This document shows, piece by piece, positions 26,178 to 34,392 of a DNA stretch of 44,945 nucleotides. This stretch comes from an uncultured Bacteroidales bacterium (lineage in GTDB: Bacteria; Bacteroidota; Bacteroidia; Bacteroidales; UBA932). How positions within the stretch are numbered: the first letter of the stretch is position 1; every line of letters begins with the position of its first letter. The stretch spans positions 1 through 44,945 of the forward strand of contig CALVDI010000014.1 in assembly GCA_944326225.1 (NCBI GenBank), written 5' to 3'. The position numbers and the translations under genes were made by a program. Below the pieces are notes generated by a model, which was not told the origin of the DNA, did not search any database, and saw only the letters and a list, made by a program, of their open reading frames with translations.

Positions 26178-27119
26178 TTAGATCAGTCCGAGATCGTGCA
26201 GTATCTTGTTGGTGTTTCTCTGCTTTTCAGCACCCTCGTGGAATCTCTTCTTTTCCTCTTCAGATAGCTTGATTTTCACGATCTTCTCTACACCTTTGCG
26301 TCCTACTACAATGGGTACTCCAAGGCAGATGTCCTCTTCTCCGTATTCTCCGTTCTGAGGAACACTGCAGGGGATGATTCTCTTCTCGTCGTGGAGTATG
26401 GCCCTTACGATGCTTGCAGCACATGCGCCGGGAGCGTAAAATGCAGATGTACCCATGAGTTTGGTGATTGTGGCGCCTCCTACCATTGTGTCGGCGATTA
26501 CCTGCTCTCTCTTGGCTTTGCTGAGGATCTTCTCCACGTCTCCGCCTTTATATTTTACGCTGCTCATCAGAGGTACCATGGTGGCGTCACCGTGAGCTCC
26601 GATAACCATGCCGTCGATATCGCATACCGGGGCGTTCAGGGCCTTGCTCAGGTAGTAGTTGAACCTGCTGCTGTCGAGCGCACCGCCCATACCGATGAGG
26701 TGGTTCTTCTTGATGTTGCAGGTCTTGTATGCCAGATAGGTCATAGTGTCCATAGGGTTGGATACCATAACTATAAAGGCGTTGGGAGAGAATTTCACGA
26801 TATTGCCTACAACTTCGCTGACGATCTTTGCGTTTGTTCCGATGAGGTCTTCCCTGGACATACCGGGCTTGCGGGGCATACCGGAAGTCACAACCACTAC
26901 ATCTGAACCTGCTGTGGCCTTGTAGTCGTTGGTCACGCCTGTGATCTTCGAGTTGATGCCCATTATTTTTGCCGACTGCTGGATGTCGATGGCTTTACCC
27001 TCGGCATAACCTTCTCTTACATCGAGAAGTACAATTTCTTTTGCGATGTTCCATCCTGCGAGGACGTTGGCGCAGGTAGCTCCTACGTTGCCGACGCCGA
27101 TAACACTAACTTTTGACAT
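26178..27119 (-). CDS. mdh: Malate dehydrogenase (LDH-like type)
   Basis: Reversible NAD-dependent oxidation of malate to oxaloacetate; in fumarate-respiring Bacteroidota it runs towards malate and feeds the fumarate/succinate branch served by FrdAB. The 313 residues start with the Rossmann motif GVGNVGATCA (8-17), with Asp33 selecting NAD. Substrate-binding Arg83 and Arg89 (MPRKPGMSRE) mark malate rather than lactate specificity. Asp149/Arg152 in LDSSRF and catalytic His176 in GAHGD are present. Length and sequence fit the Chloroflexus/Chlorobium-type tetrameric MDH. It is divergent from ybeY, with 52 bases between the starts. Confidence 0.95.
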   Translation of the reverse strand: MSKVSVIGVGNVGATCANVLAGWNIAKEIVLLDVREGYAEGKAIDIQQSAKIMGINSKITGVTNDYKATAGSDVVVVTSGMPRKPGMSREDLIGTNAKIVSEVVGNIVKFSPNAFIVMVSNPMDTMTYLAYKTCNIKKNHLIGMGGALDSSRFNYYLSKALNAPVCDIDGMVIGAHGDATMVPLMSSVKYKGGDVEKILSKAKREQVIADTMVGGATITKLMGTSAFYAPGACAASIVRAILHDEKRIIPCSVPQNGEYGEEDICLGVPIVVGRKGVEKIVKIKLSEEEKKRFHEGAEKQRNTNKILHDLGLI

Positions 27120-27171
27120 AGTTGTAATTTGTTATTAAATTTACCAAAATTTTAAGCAAAAATCAGACCGC

Positions 27172-27666
27172 ATGATAAGATTTGAAGTCATAGACGCGAC
27201 CTTCAATTTGCGCCACAAAAATGCAATTAAAAATTGGATTAAGGAAATCATTTTGAGCAAAAATCGCAGAGTAGGGGATATTAACTATATTTTCTCAAAC
27301 GATGAATATGTCCTCGATGTCAACCGTAAGTATCTGGGACACGATTACTATACTGACATAATAACGTTCGATACTTCTGAGTATGAAGAGCAAATTGCAG
27401 ATAACCAGGTAGATAGAATCTCTGCCGATATCATAATCAGTCTGGATACGGTAGCGGCGAATGCAGTCACTTATGGTGCGGATTTTCCGCTGGAGCTTTA
27501 CCGCGTCATAATACACGGTATCCTGCATCTGATCGGGTACGACGATTTGAACGAGGCGGATTCCTGCAGGATGCGCAAGGCCGAGGATGAGGCGCTGGCT
27601 CTTCTTCCTAAGTTTGGTATCCTCGGCGATCAGGCTTATATTTGCCGCGCAAAATCCCAATGTTAA
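27172..27666 (+). CDS. ybeY: Endoribonuclease YbeY (rRNA maturation factor)
   Basis: Metal-dependent RNase for 16S rRNA 3'-end maturation and ribosome quality control. The 164 residues hold the zinc motif HGILHLIGYDD (HxxxHxxGyD) and the upstream family segments NRKYLGHDYYTDIITFDT and DIIISLDTVAANA. Length is usual. The stop codon TAA (27664-27666) overlaps the mnmG ATG by one base, so the two are co-translated. No strong promoter is visible in the 52-base gap shared with divergent mdh. Confidence 0.95.
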   Translation: MIRFEVIDATFNLRHKNAIKNWIKEIILSKNRRVGDINYIFSNDEYVLDVNRKYLGHDYYTDIITFDTSEYEEQIADNQVDRISADIIISLDTVAANAVTYGADFPLELYRVIIHGILHLIGYDDLNEADSCRMRKAEDEALALLPKFGILGDQAYICRAKSQC

Positions 27667-29639
27667 TGGAATCCAGGTACGATGTCATAGTAATAGGGGC
27701 CGGTCATGCCGGATGCGAGGCCGCGTCGGCAGCAGCGAGGCTGGGTGTCAAAGTGCTTCTTATCACGATGGATATGAACAAAATCGCCCAGATGTCCTGT
27801 AATCCTTCCATTGGTGGTATCGCTAAGGGTCAGATAATCAGAGAGATAGATGCTTTGGGAGGTTCCTCGGGGATAGTCACGGACGCTTCTACGCTTCAGT
27901 TTCGGATGCTAAACCGCTCCAAGGGCCCTGCTATGTGGAGTCCCAGAGCCCAGTGTGACCGTATGGCCTTTTCCATGAACTGGCGCTGGATACTGGAGAA
28001 TACGCCCAATCTCGTTTTCTGGCAGGATACAGTTACACATTTCAATTTTTCATCCTCCGGGGATATAGATTCTCTCGAGACATCGCTGGGGGGGCATTTT
28101 TCAGCATCGTATTATATCCTGACAGCGGGTACTTTTCTCAATGGCAGGATCTTCGTCGGTGACAGGACTACCGAGGGGGGTAGGGTAGCGGAACCGTCAT
28201 CGTATTTCGTTTCCCTTCAGCTGTGCGACCGGGGTATAGCAACCGCCAGGATGAAGACAGGTACGCCTCCCCGTGTGGATATCCGCTCTGTAAATGCTTC
28301 CGAGTTGATCCTGCAGCAGGGAGATGAGATACCGGAAAAATTCTCATTCCTGCCCTATCTTTCCTCTGCGCAGCGTTCGGACATTCCCCAAATGGATTGC
28401 TATATCGCCCATACCAATGCGACTGTGCATGATATCCTGCGGTCGGCTTTTGATAAGTCGCCCCTGTTCTCCGGCAAGATAACCGGTATCGGGCCGCGCT
28501 ACTGTCCGAGTATCGAGGACAAGTTGCGGACATTCGCTGATAAGGACTCACATCAGATATTCCTGGAGCCCGAAGGACGCAATTCGACTGAGTATTATCT
28601 GCAGGGCTTCTCTTCATCGCTCCCTTTTGAGACTCAGATAAACGCTTTGGTGCATGTGCCTGGTTTTGAGCACGTTCATTTGTTGCGTCCTGCTTATGCC
28701 ATTGAATACGACTATTTTGATCCTGTGCAGTTAGACCACACACTACGTTCCCGCGTAGTGTCCAATCTTTTCCTCGCAGGTCAGGTCAACGGTACGACCG
28801 GTTATGAAGAGGCCGGCGCACAAGGTATCATAGCCGGCATCAATGCTGCGCTCCGTGTTAAGACAGGCCAGGAGTTTACTTTGTCGCGTGATACTTCCTA
28901 CATCGGAGTCCTCATAGACGATTTGGTGACTAAAGGTGTGGATGAGCCTTACAGGATGTTTACATCCCGTGCCGAATATCGGATCCTCTTGCGTCAGGAC
29001 AACACTGATGAGCGGCTGACGCCACTCTCACATCAGATAGGCTTGGCTTCCGATTACAGGATGCGGGTTCTGGAGTTAAAGAAGAAGATTAAGGCACGGA
29101 TAAATTCTGCTCTTTCATCAACGCGGCCTACACTCGATGATCTCAACACCTATCTAGGAACAATCGGATCGTCTTCGCTTTCTTCTACTAGAACACTAGT
29201 TGATTTAATATCGCGTCCTGGTGTAACGATAAAAGATTTGTACCAATTTGTTCCACGTGGAACAAAGTCGTCTATCACGAAGCACTCTTATGTATCTACA
29301 CAGGAAATATCATCAAGTTTACCTGCCGTTCTTCCTGATTATTTCAAAATACTTTTTTCTGACAAATATTGCCTATTGAGTGAGTCGCTTAATTCGTGTG
29401 AGATTGAATTAAAGTACCGAGGTTATATTGATCGTGAGATCCAGCAGGCGCAAAAACTCAAGCGGCTGGAGAACCTCTCTATTCCTGATGAGTTTGATTA
29501 TGCGGCTTTGGAGTCATTGTCAATAGAAGCCCGAATGAAGCTGGCAAAGCACAGGCCACGCAATATCGCCGAGGCCTCCCGAATACCTGGTGTCTCGCCA
29601 TCTGATATATCGGTTCTGCTGATTTACTTCGGTCGTTGA
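27666..29639 (+). CDS. mnmG: tRNA uridine-5-carboxymethylaminomethyl modification enzyme MnmG (GidA)
   Basis: With MnmE, builds the cmnm5 group on wobble uridine of several tRNAs, using FAD. From the ATG at 27666 (MESRYDVIVIGAGHAGCEAA) the protein has 657 residues; an upstream in-frame ATG at 27642 lies within ybeY and is not needed. FAD motif GAGHAG (11-16), CNPSIGGIAKG, GTFLNGRIF, RMKTGTPPR, the GQVNGTTGYEEA segment and the C-terminal GidA-associated domain (RPRNIAEASRIPGVSPSDIS) are present. Its 3' part codes VPRGT with a perfect 16-bp parS-like palindrome. A second copy follows the stop. Confidence 0.96.
   Translation: MESRYDVIVIGAGHAGCEAASAAARLGVKVLLITMDMNKIAQMSCNPSIGGIAKGQIIREIDALGGSSGIVTDASTLQFRMLNRSKGPAMWSPRAQCDRMAFSMNWRWILENTPNLVFWQDTVTHFNFSSSGDIDSLETSLGGHFSASYYILTAGTFLNGRIFVGDRTTEGGRVAEPSSYFVSLQLCDRGIATARMKTGTPPRVDIRSVNASELILQQGDEIPEKFSFLPYLSSAQRSDIPQMDCYIAHTNATVHDILRSAFDKSPLFSGKITGIGPRYCPSIEDKLRTFADKDSHQIFLEPEGRNSTEYYLQGFSSSLPFETQINALVHVPGFEHVHLLRPAYAIEYDYFDPVQLDHTLRSRVVSNLFLAGQVNGTTGYEEAGAQGIIAGINAALRVKTGQEFTLSRDTSYIGVLIDDLVTKGVDEPYRMFTSRAEYRILLRQDNTDERLTPLSHQIGLASDYRMRVLELKKKIKARINSALSSTRPTLDDLNTYLGTIGSSSLSSTRTLVDLISRPGVTIKDLYQFVPRGTKSSITKHSYVSTQEISSSLPAVLPDYFKILFSDKYCLLSESLNSCEIELKYRGYIDREIQQAQKLKRLENLSIPDEFDYAALESLSIEARMKLAKHRPRNIAEASRIPGVSPSDISVLLIYFGR
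29249..29264. promoter_or_regulatory. parS: parS-like centromere site, copy 1 (inside mnmG)
   Basis: TGTTCCACGTGGAACA is a perfect 16-bp palindrome and differs only symmetrically from the parS consensus TGTTTCACGTGAAACA bound by ParB. Flanking bases extend the symmetry to 20 bp (29247-29266). It lies in the mnmG reading frame, where it codes for part of FVPRGT. Confidence 0.85.
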
Positions 29640-29645
29640 ATGTGT

Positions 29646-29661
29646 TGTTCCACGTGGAACA
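29646..29661. promoter_or_regulatory. parS: parS-like centromere site, copy 2 (convergent gap)
   Basis: The identical 16-bp TGTTCCACGTGGAACA lies 397 bases after copy 1. It fits between the mnmG stop (29637-29639) and the last base of the convergent acetyltransferase gene, whose stop codon begins at the next base (29662). Two identical sites this close argue against chance. Confidence 0.87.
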
Positions 29662-30483
29662 TTATTCCATTGTGAATGTAAATAGCGGGTGCTTTCCTGA
29701 AAAGAGATCCAGCCTTGTCTTACATAGCATATGCGCTTCTTTTTCATTTCCTGCTGGAGTAGTGATAATAGCAGTGCTGGAGTTCGGATATATGCCTTTA
29801 ATCCAGTAGGGGGTTAGAGAAGAACCGCTGTCCGTGACTTCTCCGTGCTCTTCACAGATAATGGTTCCGTTGTTCTCTGGATCAGGATAGCAGATTGCAT
29901 AACCTTCTCCATAGTTTATTGCAAATGCTTTGCCGTTGCAGTATTCGGTATATGAGAGCTGGTATCCGCACATATTCCGGCTTGATTCAAACAGCAGGCC
30001 GTCGCGGCACTGTCTGGCTCTGGCCGTATATAGTGTCTGGTCGGAAAGGGGCTCCAGAATGATTTCCGGGGGAATTAATGGCAGGGTTACTCTTTTGACA
30101 CTGCGATATAGAGTCGTATCATAGCACTGTTGCCTATAGTACTCAAATAAGGAATGTGAGGCCGGCCTAAGTATCATAAAATCCAGATCTTTGTCCAACA
30201 ACTGCTCCTCTGCATGTCTCAGCAAGGACACTGCGTGTCTATGTCCGCGATGTTCAGGGTGAGTGCAGACACCGTAAACATATCCTCCTCTGTGTCCTGC
30301 ATATTTGACAGGAAATATGCTCAAGGCAGAGACGATGCCAGCCTCTTTCTCCATCACGTATGTCCTGGTCAGTCCGTATCCCTTCTCAAAAAACAGGTCT
30401 AGAAATGCCCTGTCTGCATCAAAACACTTTCTCCAAAGCGTCCTTAGCTCCGGAACATCATCATCGTTGGAAAGCCTGAACAT
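29662..30483 (-). CDS. GNAT-family N-acetyltransferase (Eis-like architecture)
   Basis: 273 residues. The N-terminal half is a GNAT domain: FRLSNDDDVPELRTLWRKCF, then ALSIFPVKYAGHRGGYVYGV and the acetyl-CoA loop VCTHPEHRGHRHAVSLL, where RGHRHA replaces the commoner RGxGxG. The C-terminal half (from about residue 130) has no clear motif and may be a second, sterol-carrier-like domain as in Eis-type enzymes. The substrate is unknown. The ATG overlaps the stop of the acyl-CoA synthetase gene by one base (TAATG), so the two are probably one transcript. The 3' end abuts parS copy 2. Confidence 0.8.
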   Translation of the reverse strand: MFRLSNDDDVPELRTLWRKCFDADRAFLDLFFEKGYGLTRTYVMEKEAGIVSALSIFPVKYAGHRGGYVYGVCTHPEHRGHRHAVSLLRHAEEQLLDKDLDFMILRPASHSLFEYYRQQCYDTTLYRSVKRVTLPLIPPEIILEPLSDQTLYTARARQCRDGLLFESSRNMCGYQLSYTEYCNGKAFAINYGEGYAICYPDPENNGTIICEEHGEVTDSGSSLTPYWIKGIYPNSSTAIITTPAGNEKEAHMLCKTRLDLFSGKHPLFTFTME

Positions 30484-32258
30484 TATTTGTAGATGTCGTT
30501 AACTATGCCGGCATATCTGGACATTATCTTGGCCCGTTTCAGTTTAAGGGTCTGGGAAAGCATATTGTTCGCTGTGGTCCATTCATCGCAGACAAGTCTT
30601 TCCCTCTTTATATTTTCGTGGGGAGAGGTCTTGCTGTTTACCTCTTCCACCACGCTGTGTATCTTGGCCAGGACTTTAGGGTCTGTGATAAGTTCTTTGT
30701 TGTCTGTATAGTTGACACCGTGCTTTGCGGCCCAGAAGTGCAGCCTCTCAAAGTCGGGTACGATGATGGCTGATGCGAATTTCTGATTCTCTCCGATGAC
30801 TATGCAGTTCTGTATGAACGGGGATTCCTTCAACATATTCTCAATTACCTGCGGCGCCACGTATTTTCCAAGCGATAGTTTGAATATCTCTTTCTTTCGG
30901 TCTGTGATTTTCAGATATTTCCCGTCTGCCAGATGACCGATATCTCCGGTGTGCATGAAGCCCTCGCTATCGATGACCTCTTTCGTCGCCTCCGGATTCT
31001 TGTAGTATCCCAGCATTACGTGAGGACCTTTGGTGAGTATCTCACCGTCCTCGGCGAATTTCAGAGTCGTGCCTTCAAGCGGTGTGCCTACTGTACCGAT
31101 AACATTGATGCCACCTGCCGGGTTGTTTACGGCTATCACCGGCGAGGTCTCAGTCATTCCGTATCCCTCGAATATATGCAGTCTGGCGGCGTTGAACAAG
31201 CGGATGATCCTGGCTTGAATGGACGAGCCTCCGGATACAATCAGCATTTCGTGGCCGCCCAGATTCTCTCTCCATCTGCTGTAGACCAGACGGTCATACA
31301 GGTTGCGTTTCCAGTTGTAGAGCCGGCCTTTATGATAGTTGTCGTAATTGTTGGCGAAGTTCCAGGCCAGGTTATAGATGATTCTTTTGGCACCTTTCAG
31401 GTTTTTCCCGGCTGCCTCCAGTTTGGAGTACATCATCTCAAGCACTCTGGGTACAGCACAGAATCCGTCAGCATGGCAGTCGGCCATGTCTCTTGCGATA
31501 GTACCTAAACTCTCTGCGTAATAGATACTTATACCGATATACTGGTATTCGTAGTTCATGCTCCTCTCGTAGATGTGGCAGAGAGGCAGGAAGCTGAGCA
31601 TCTTCTGGTCCGGGCCTACTGTCTGCTTGAGAGCATGGCCGTAAGCATTGAACATCATATTGTGGTGGGAGAGCATTACGCCTTTGGGAGTTCCGGTAGT
31701 TCCCGATGTGTAGATTATGGACGCAAGTGAGTCCGTATCCGTCTCGGCCTTAATCTTCTCGATCAGCGGTCGCATCTTCTCTTCAGAAGCCTCGCCGATG
31801 CGATACAATTCTCTGATACACAGTATATTGTCTGAATCATCCATAAGGATAATGCGGGCAGGAGAATCCATCTTGGCTATGATCGGCTCCAGTTTCTTAT
31901 ACTGGCTCTGAGGACCTAGAAAGATGATCCTGGCATCGCTGTGATTGAAGATGTACAGATACTCGTCCGCGCTCAGGGTAGGGTAGACAGGCACATGCAC
32001 CATTCCGGCCATATTGAGTCCCATATCTACGAAGTTCCATTCCGGGCGGTTGTTGCAGATCGTTATGGCCTTGTCACCGTTTCCGTAACCCAGTGAGGCC
32101 AGCGCGTAGGCTATAAGGTGTGAGTTCCTGACATAGTCCTTGACACTGAACTTGATCCAGTCCTTTCCGCTGCGGCGGCAAAGCATGTCCTGTTTGTCGG
32201 GGAATCTCTCCTCCAGCTTCGTCAGGAGGTCAAAAGTGCGGGCAACTTCTTGTATCAT
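30483..32258 (-). CDS. Long-chain acyl-CoA synthetase (AMP-binding)
   Basis: Activates fatty acids to acyl-CoA through an acyl-AMP intermediate. The 591 residues have the AMP-binding motif IIYTSGTTGTPKG (181-193), the linker/adenine motif GYGMTETSPV, HTGDIGHLADGKYLKITDR and the C-terminal SLGKYVAPQ. Length and sequence match the FadD-like long-chain (FAA1) group common in Bacteroidota, which is shorter than eukaryotic forms. It is the first gene of a two-gene unit with the acetyltransferase. A -7 box lies 17-24 bases upstream of the start, which leaves a very short leader. Confidence 0.93.
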   Translation of the reverse strand: MIQEVARTFDLLTKLEERFPDKQDMLCRRSGKDWIKFSVKDYVRNSHLIAYALASLGYGNGDKAITICNNRPEWNFVDMGLNMAGMVHVPVYPTLSADEYLYIFNHSDARIIFLGPQSQYKKLEPIIAKMDSPARIILMDDSDNILCIRELYRIGEASEEKMRPLIEKIKAETDTDSLASIIYTSGTTGTPKGVMLSHHNMMFNAYGHALKQTVGPDQKMLSFLPLCHIYERSMNYEYQYIGISIYYAESLGTIARDMADCHADGFCAVPRVLEMMYSKLEAAGKNLKGAKRIIYNLAWNFANNYDNYHKGRLYNWKRNLYDRLVYSRWRENLGGHEMLIVSGGSSIQARIIRLFNAARLHIFEGYGMTETSPVIAVNNPAGGINVIGTVGTPLEGTTLKFAEDGEILTKGPHVMLGYYKNPEATKEVIDSEGFMHTGDIGHLADGKYLKITDRKKEIFKLSLGKYVAPQVIENMLKESPFIQNCIVIGENQKFASAIIVPDFERLHFWAAKHGVNYTDNKELITDPKVLAKIHSVVEEVNSKTSPHENIKRERLVCDEWTTANNMLSQTLKLKRAKIMSRYAGIVNDIYK

Positions 32259-32274
32259 AGCATAGTGTTTTGGA

Positions 32275-32282
32275 CAAAGATA
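32275..32282 (-). promoter_or_regulatory. -7 box of the acyl-CoA synthetase gene
   Basis: TATCTTTG on the minus strand matches TAnnTTTG; no TTG is seen at the expected distance. Confidence 0.45.
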
Positions 32283-32319
32283 AAAATTATTTGCAAAACA
32301 CCCGCAGCCTATTATGATT

Positions 32320-32359
32320 AAAGAGACTGACGGAAGGTGATTCTCCAGTCAGTCTCTTT
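32320..32359 (-). terminator. Terminator after the beta-propeller lipoprotein gene
   Basis: AAAGAGACTGAC and GTCAGTCTCTTT form a 12-bp perfect stem with a ~16-base loop, 15 bases after the lipoprotein stop. T-runs are short on both strands, so it may work in either direction. Confidence 0.75.
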
Positions 32360-32373
32360 TGGGAGATCGGTGC

Positions 32374-34290
32374 CTATTCAAAGACAGGAACGAATTGATT
32401 GACGAAACCGACACCGGTCGTGTAATAGCTTATCAGCTCTCCGTCAGCATTGAGAAATGCCACGTCCTCGCCTGAGCCTCCTACATAGACATCACCGGTC
32501 AGAGGATTGACATCGAAGCCGTAGACCATAAAGAATGGATTGTCAAGGGTTATAGGCAGTATGTCACCGGTCTGCATATCGTAGCGGTTGATAACATCCT
32601 GGAACGAAGAATAACTGAATTCCCCTGAATAGATATAGCGGTCAGTTATTCCAAGCCTTGATGCACGGAATCCTTCTATGGTCGTCACACTGCCTGTCTC
32701 AGGATTGAGACGGTGCAGTCCTGAAGGAGTGCCGGCATTGGGCCCGGTATATATCTCAAGTGTGCTGAAATAGATGTCTCCATTTGGTGCAGTCTTGATA
32801 TAAGTGGGATTCTGAGGAACAGTAAACTGCTTCTCAAGTTCAAAGGTCGCCACGTCTACTACTGATATTGTATTGCCGTTTCCCGATGAACTTATGCATA
32901 CATAGAGCTTACCGTCGTGATATGCAATGCCTTCTGGCTTGTCACCGACAGCAACCGAGGCTTCTACTTCATAAGTTAATGTATCTATGCGCATTACACC
33001 GCCGTGATACAGATAAGTGATGCCGTCACCTTTGCCTCCGCTGTAATACGAAGTCGCATAGATCTTGCCGTTATGAAATGCCAGCTGGCGCAGAACATCT
33101 CCTTCTCCATGGCTGTGGTCGCATCGCATGGGTATGGATTTGAGGAGTTCTCCTGTCCTGGCATCAAGTACTTTCAGATAGCTGCTTTGAGCATCAGGGT
33201 TTCCGGATATGGCTACGTATAGTTTTGAACCGTATATGCCCATATAGTTGGCAACCTGTCCAAGAGGCTCTCCGTTTTTGTTAGAGTAATATTTCTGAGT
33301 GAAAGTTCCCGTTGCAGCATCAAAATAGGCGAGATCAGCAGTAGGTTCATACGAGCTGCCTTCGCAAAGAACCCATACTCCTACAGTCTTCGGTTCTTCT
33401 GATACCATAACACTCATGGAGACAGTGGCGCTTCGTTTGTCACTGCTGAAATAAATAATGGAAATGTCTCCTTCAAGTTCAGCGCATCCGGCATGTTCGG
33501 CAGTCGGGGCGGTGACTGTAAGTATATTGTTGGATATGGATGCTTTCCATTCGTCAGGTTTTACTATGACAGTACTTTCTACCCCAATGCTTTCGATAGT
33601 AAAAGTTCTGGTCTGACCGAAAGTGAAATCAGCCGTTCCGTCAGGTGCGTCTGTAATGATCAGGTGAAAATCGGTAGAGATGGGGATGGTTACTGAGGTC
33701 CCGTCAGATAGCGTTATGACAAGACTGTCATTGACAATCTGTATGTCCGAGAAAATATTTCCTATTGCGGGAACAGGTTCTCCGTTTTCGTCCAATATTC
33801 TTTCGGGAGTGGAACCGTCATAGCTGATAGTCCAGTATCCCTCGCTGTCAACGCCCAGGACAGGGCATGTGTTCTCCGCCCTCAGCTTATTACCGTTGTC
33901 GTCAGTAAGCCATTGATAAGTACCGTCACTAGAGACCAGGATCCAGTAATATATACCGTCTGTGTCCTGCCGTACACTTATGGTAGGTGCATCTTTGCCG
34001 TCCGTACCGTTTTCTATGTCTATGTGACTCCCATCTGAGAATGTTATGCGGTATCCGTTATTTGTCTCAGTCACGTCTACGATAAAAAGCGAACCGTCTC
34101 CCTGAATGGATTCTATCAGTTCTGAGAGGGAGTTCAGGTCGGAATTGGTTTTTATGGCGTCTTCCTCTAGTTTTTCAATTCGTTCCTTAAGATCGTTCAG
34201 ATCCTGTCGCAGGAAAGAGTCGTCGTAAGCGGAACAGCTGCAGAATAAAGCCAGTGCAGCCAATGTTGCTGTCAGAGAATGATTTTTCAT
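32374..34290 (-). CDS. Lipoprotein with DUF4988-like N-terminus and DUF5074/YncE-like beta-propeller
   Basis: 638 residues. A lipoprotein signal ends at Cys17 or Cys19 (ALFCSCS). A coiled coil follows (25-62, DLNDLKERIEKLEEDAIK), then a DUF4988-like region (65-205, with ITFSDGSHIDIENGTDGKDAPTISV shortened to its core GTDGKDAPTISV), and an Ig/BACON-like segment (215-300). From about residue 302 (VGVWVLCEG) there is a repeat-rich domain with blade-like units (GSKLYVAISG, NGKIYATSYY, DGKLYVCISS, NGDIYFST, TGDVYVGGSG). This resembles the DUF5074/YncE propellers, a family that includes the surface B12-binding protein BtuG. No cobalamin riboswitch is seen, so the ligand is open. It has its own promoter and terminator. 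Confidence 0.8.
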   Translation of the reverse strand: MKNHSLTATLAALALFCSCSAYDDSFLRQDLNDLKERIEKLEEDAIKTNSDLNSLSELIESIQGDGSLFIVDVTETNNGYRITFSDGSHIDIENGTDGKDAPTISVRQDTDGIYYWILVSSDGTYQWLTDDNGNKLRAENTCPVLGVDSEGYWTISYDGSTPERILDENGEPVPAIGNIFSDIQIVNDSLVITLSDGTSVTIPISTDFHLIITDAPDGTADFTFGQTRTFTIESIGVESTVIVKPDEWKASISNNILTVTAPTAEHAGCAELEGDISIIYFSSDKRSATVSMSVMVSEEPKTVGVWVLCEGSSYEPTADLAYFDAATGTFTQKYYSNKNGEPLGQVANYMGIYGSKLYVAISGNPDAQSSYLKVLDARTGELLKSIPMRCDHSHGEGDVLRQLAFHNGKIYATSYYSGGKGDGITYLYHGGVMRIDTLTYEVEASVAVGDKPEGIAYHDGKLYVCISSSGNGNTISVVDVATFELEKQFTVPQNPTYIKTAPNGDIYFSTLEIYTGPNAGTPSGLHRLNPETGSVTTIEGFRASRLGITDRYIYSGEFSYSSFQDVINRYDMQTGDILPITLDNPFFMVYGFDVNPLTGDVYVGGSGEDVAFLNADGELISYYTTGVGFVNQFVPVFE

Positions 34291-34328
34291 AACAAGAATA
34301 TTAGAGGTTAGTAAATTCCAGTAGAATC

Positions 34329-34359
34329 CAAAATTATATTATACTGTATGAAAAATCAA
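34329..34359 (-). promoter_or_regulatory. Promoter of the beta-propeller lipoprotein gene
   Basis: TAATTTTG (34329-34336, minus strand) with TTG at 34357-34359, spacer 20: an exact consensus match. The leader is about 30 bases, too short for a riboswitch. Confidence 0.65.
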
Positions 34360-34392
34360 GCATATAATATGACTGAATCAGAAATTTCCGAA

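Noticed and set aside
34291-34392. Cobalamin riboswitch upstream of the BtuG-like lipoprotein
   Set aside because: The predicted leader is only about 30 bases and shows no B12-box-like sequence.
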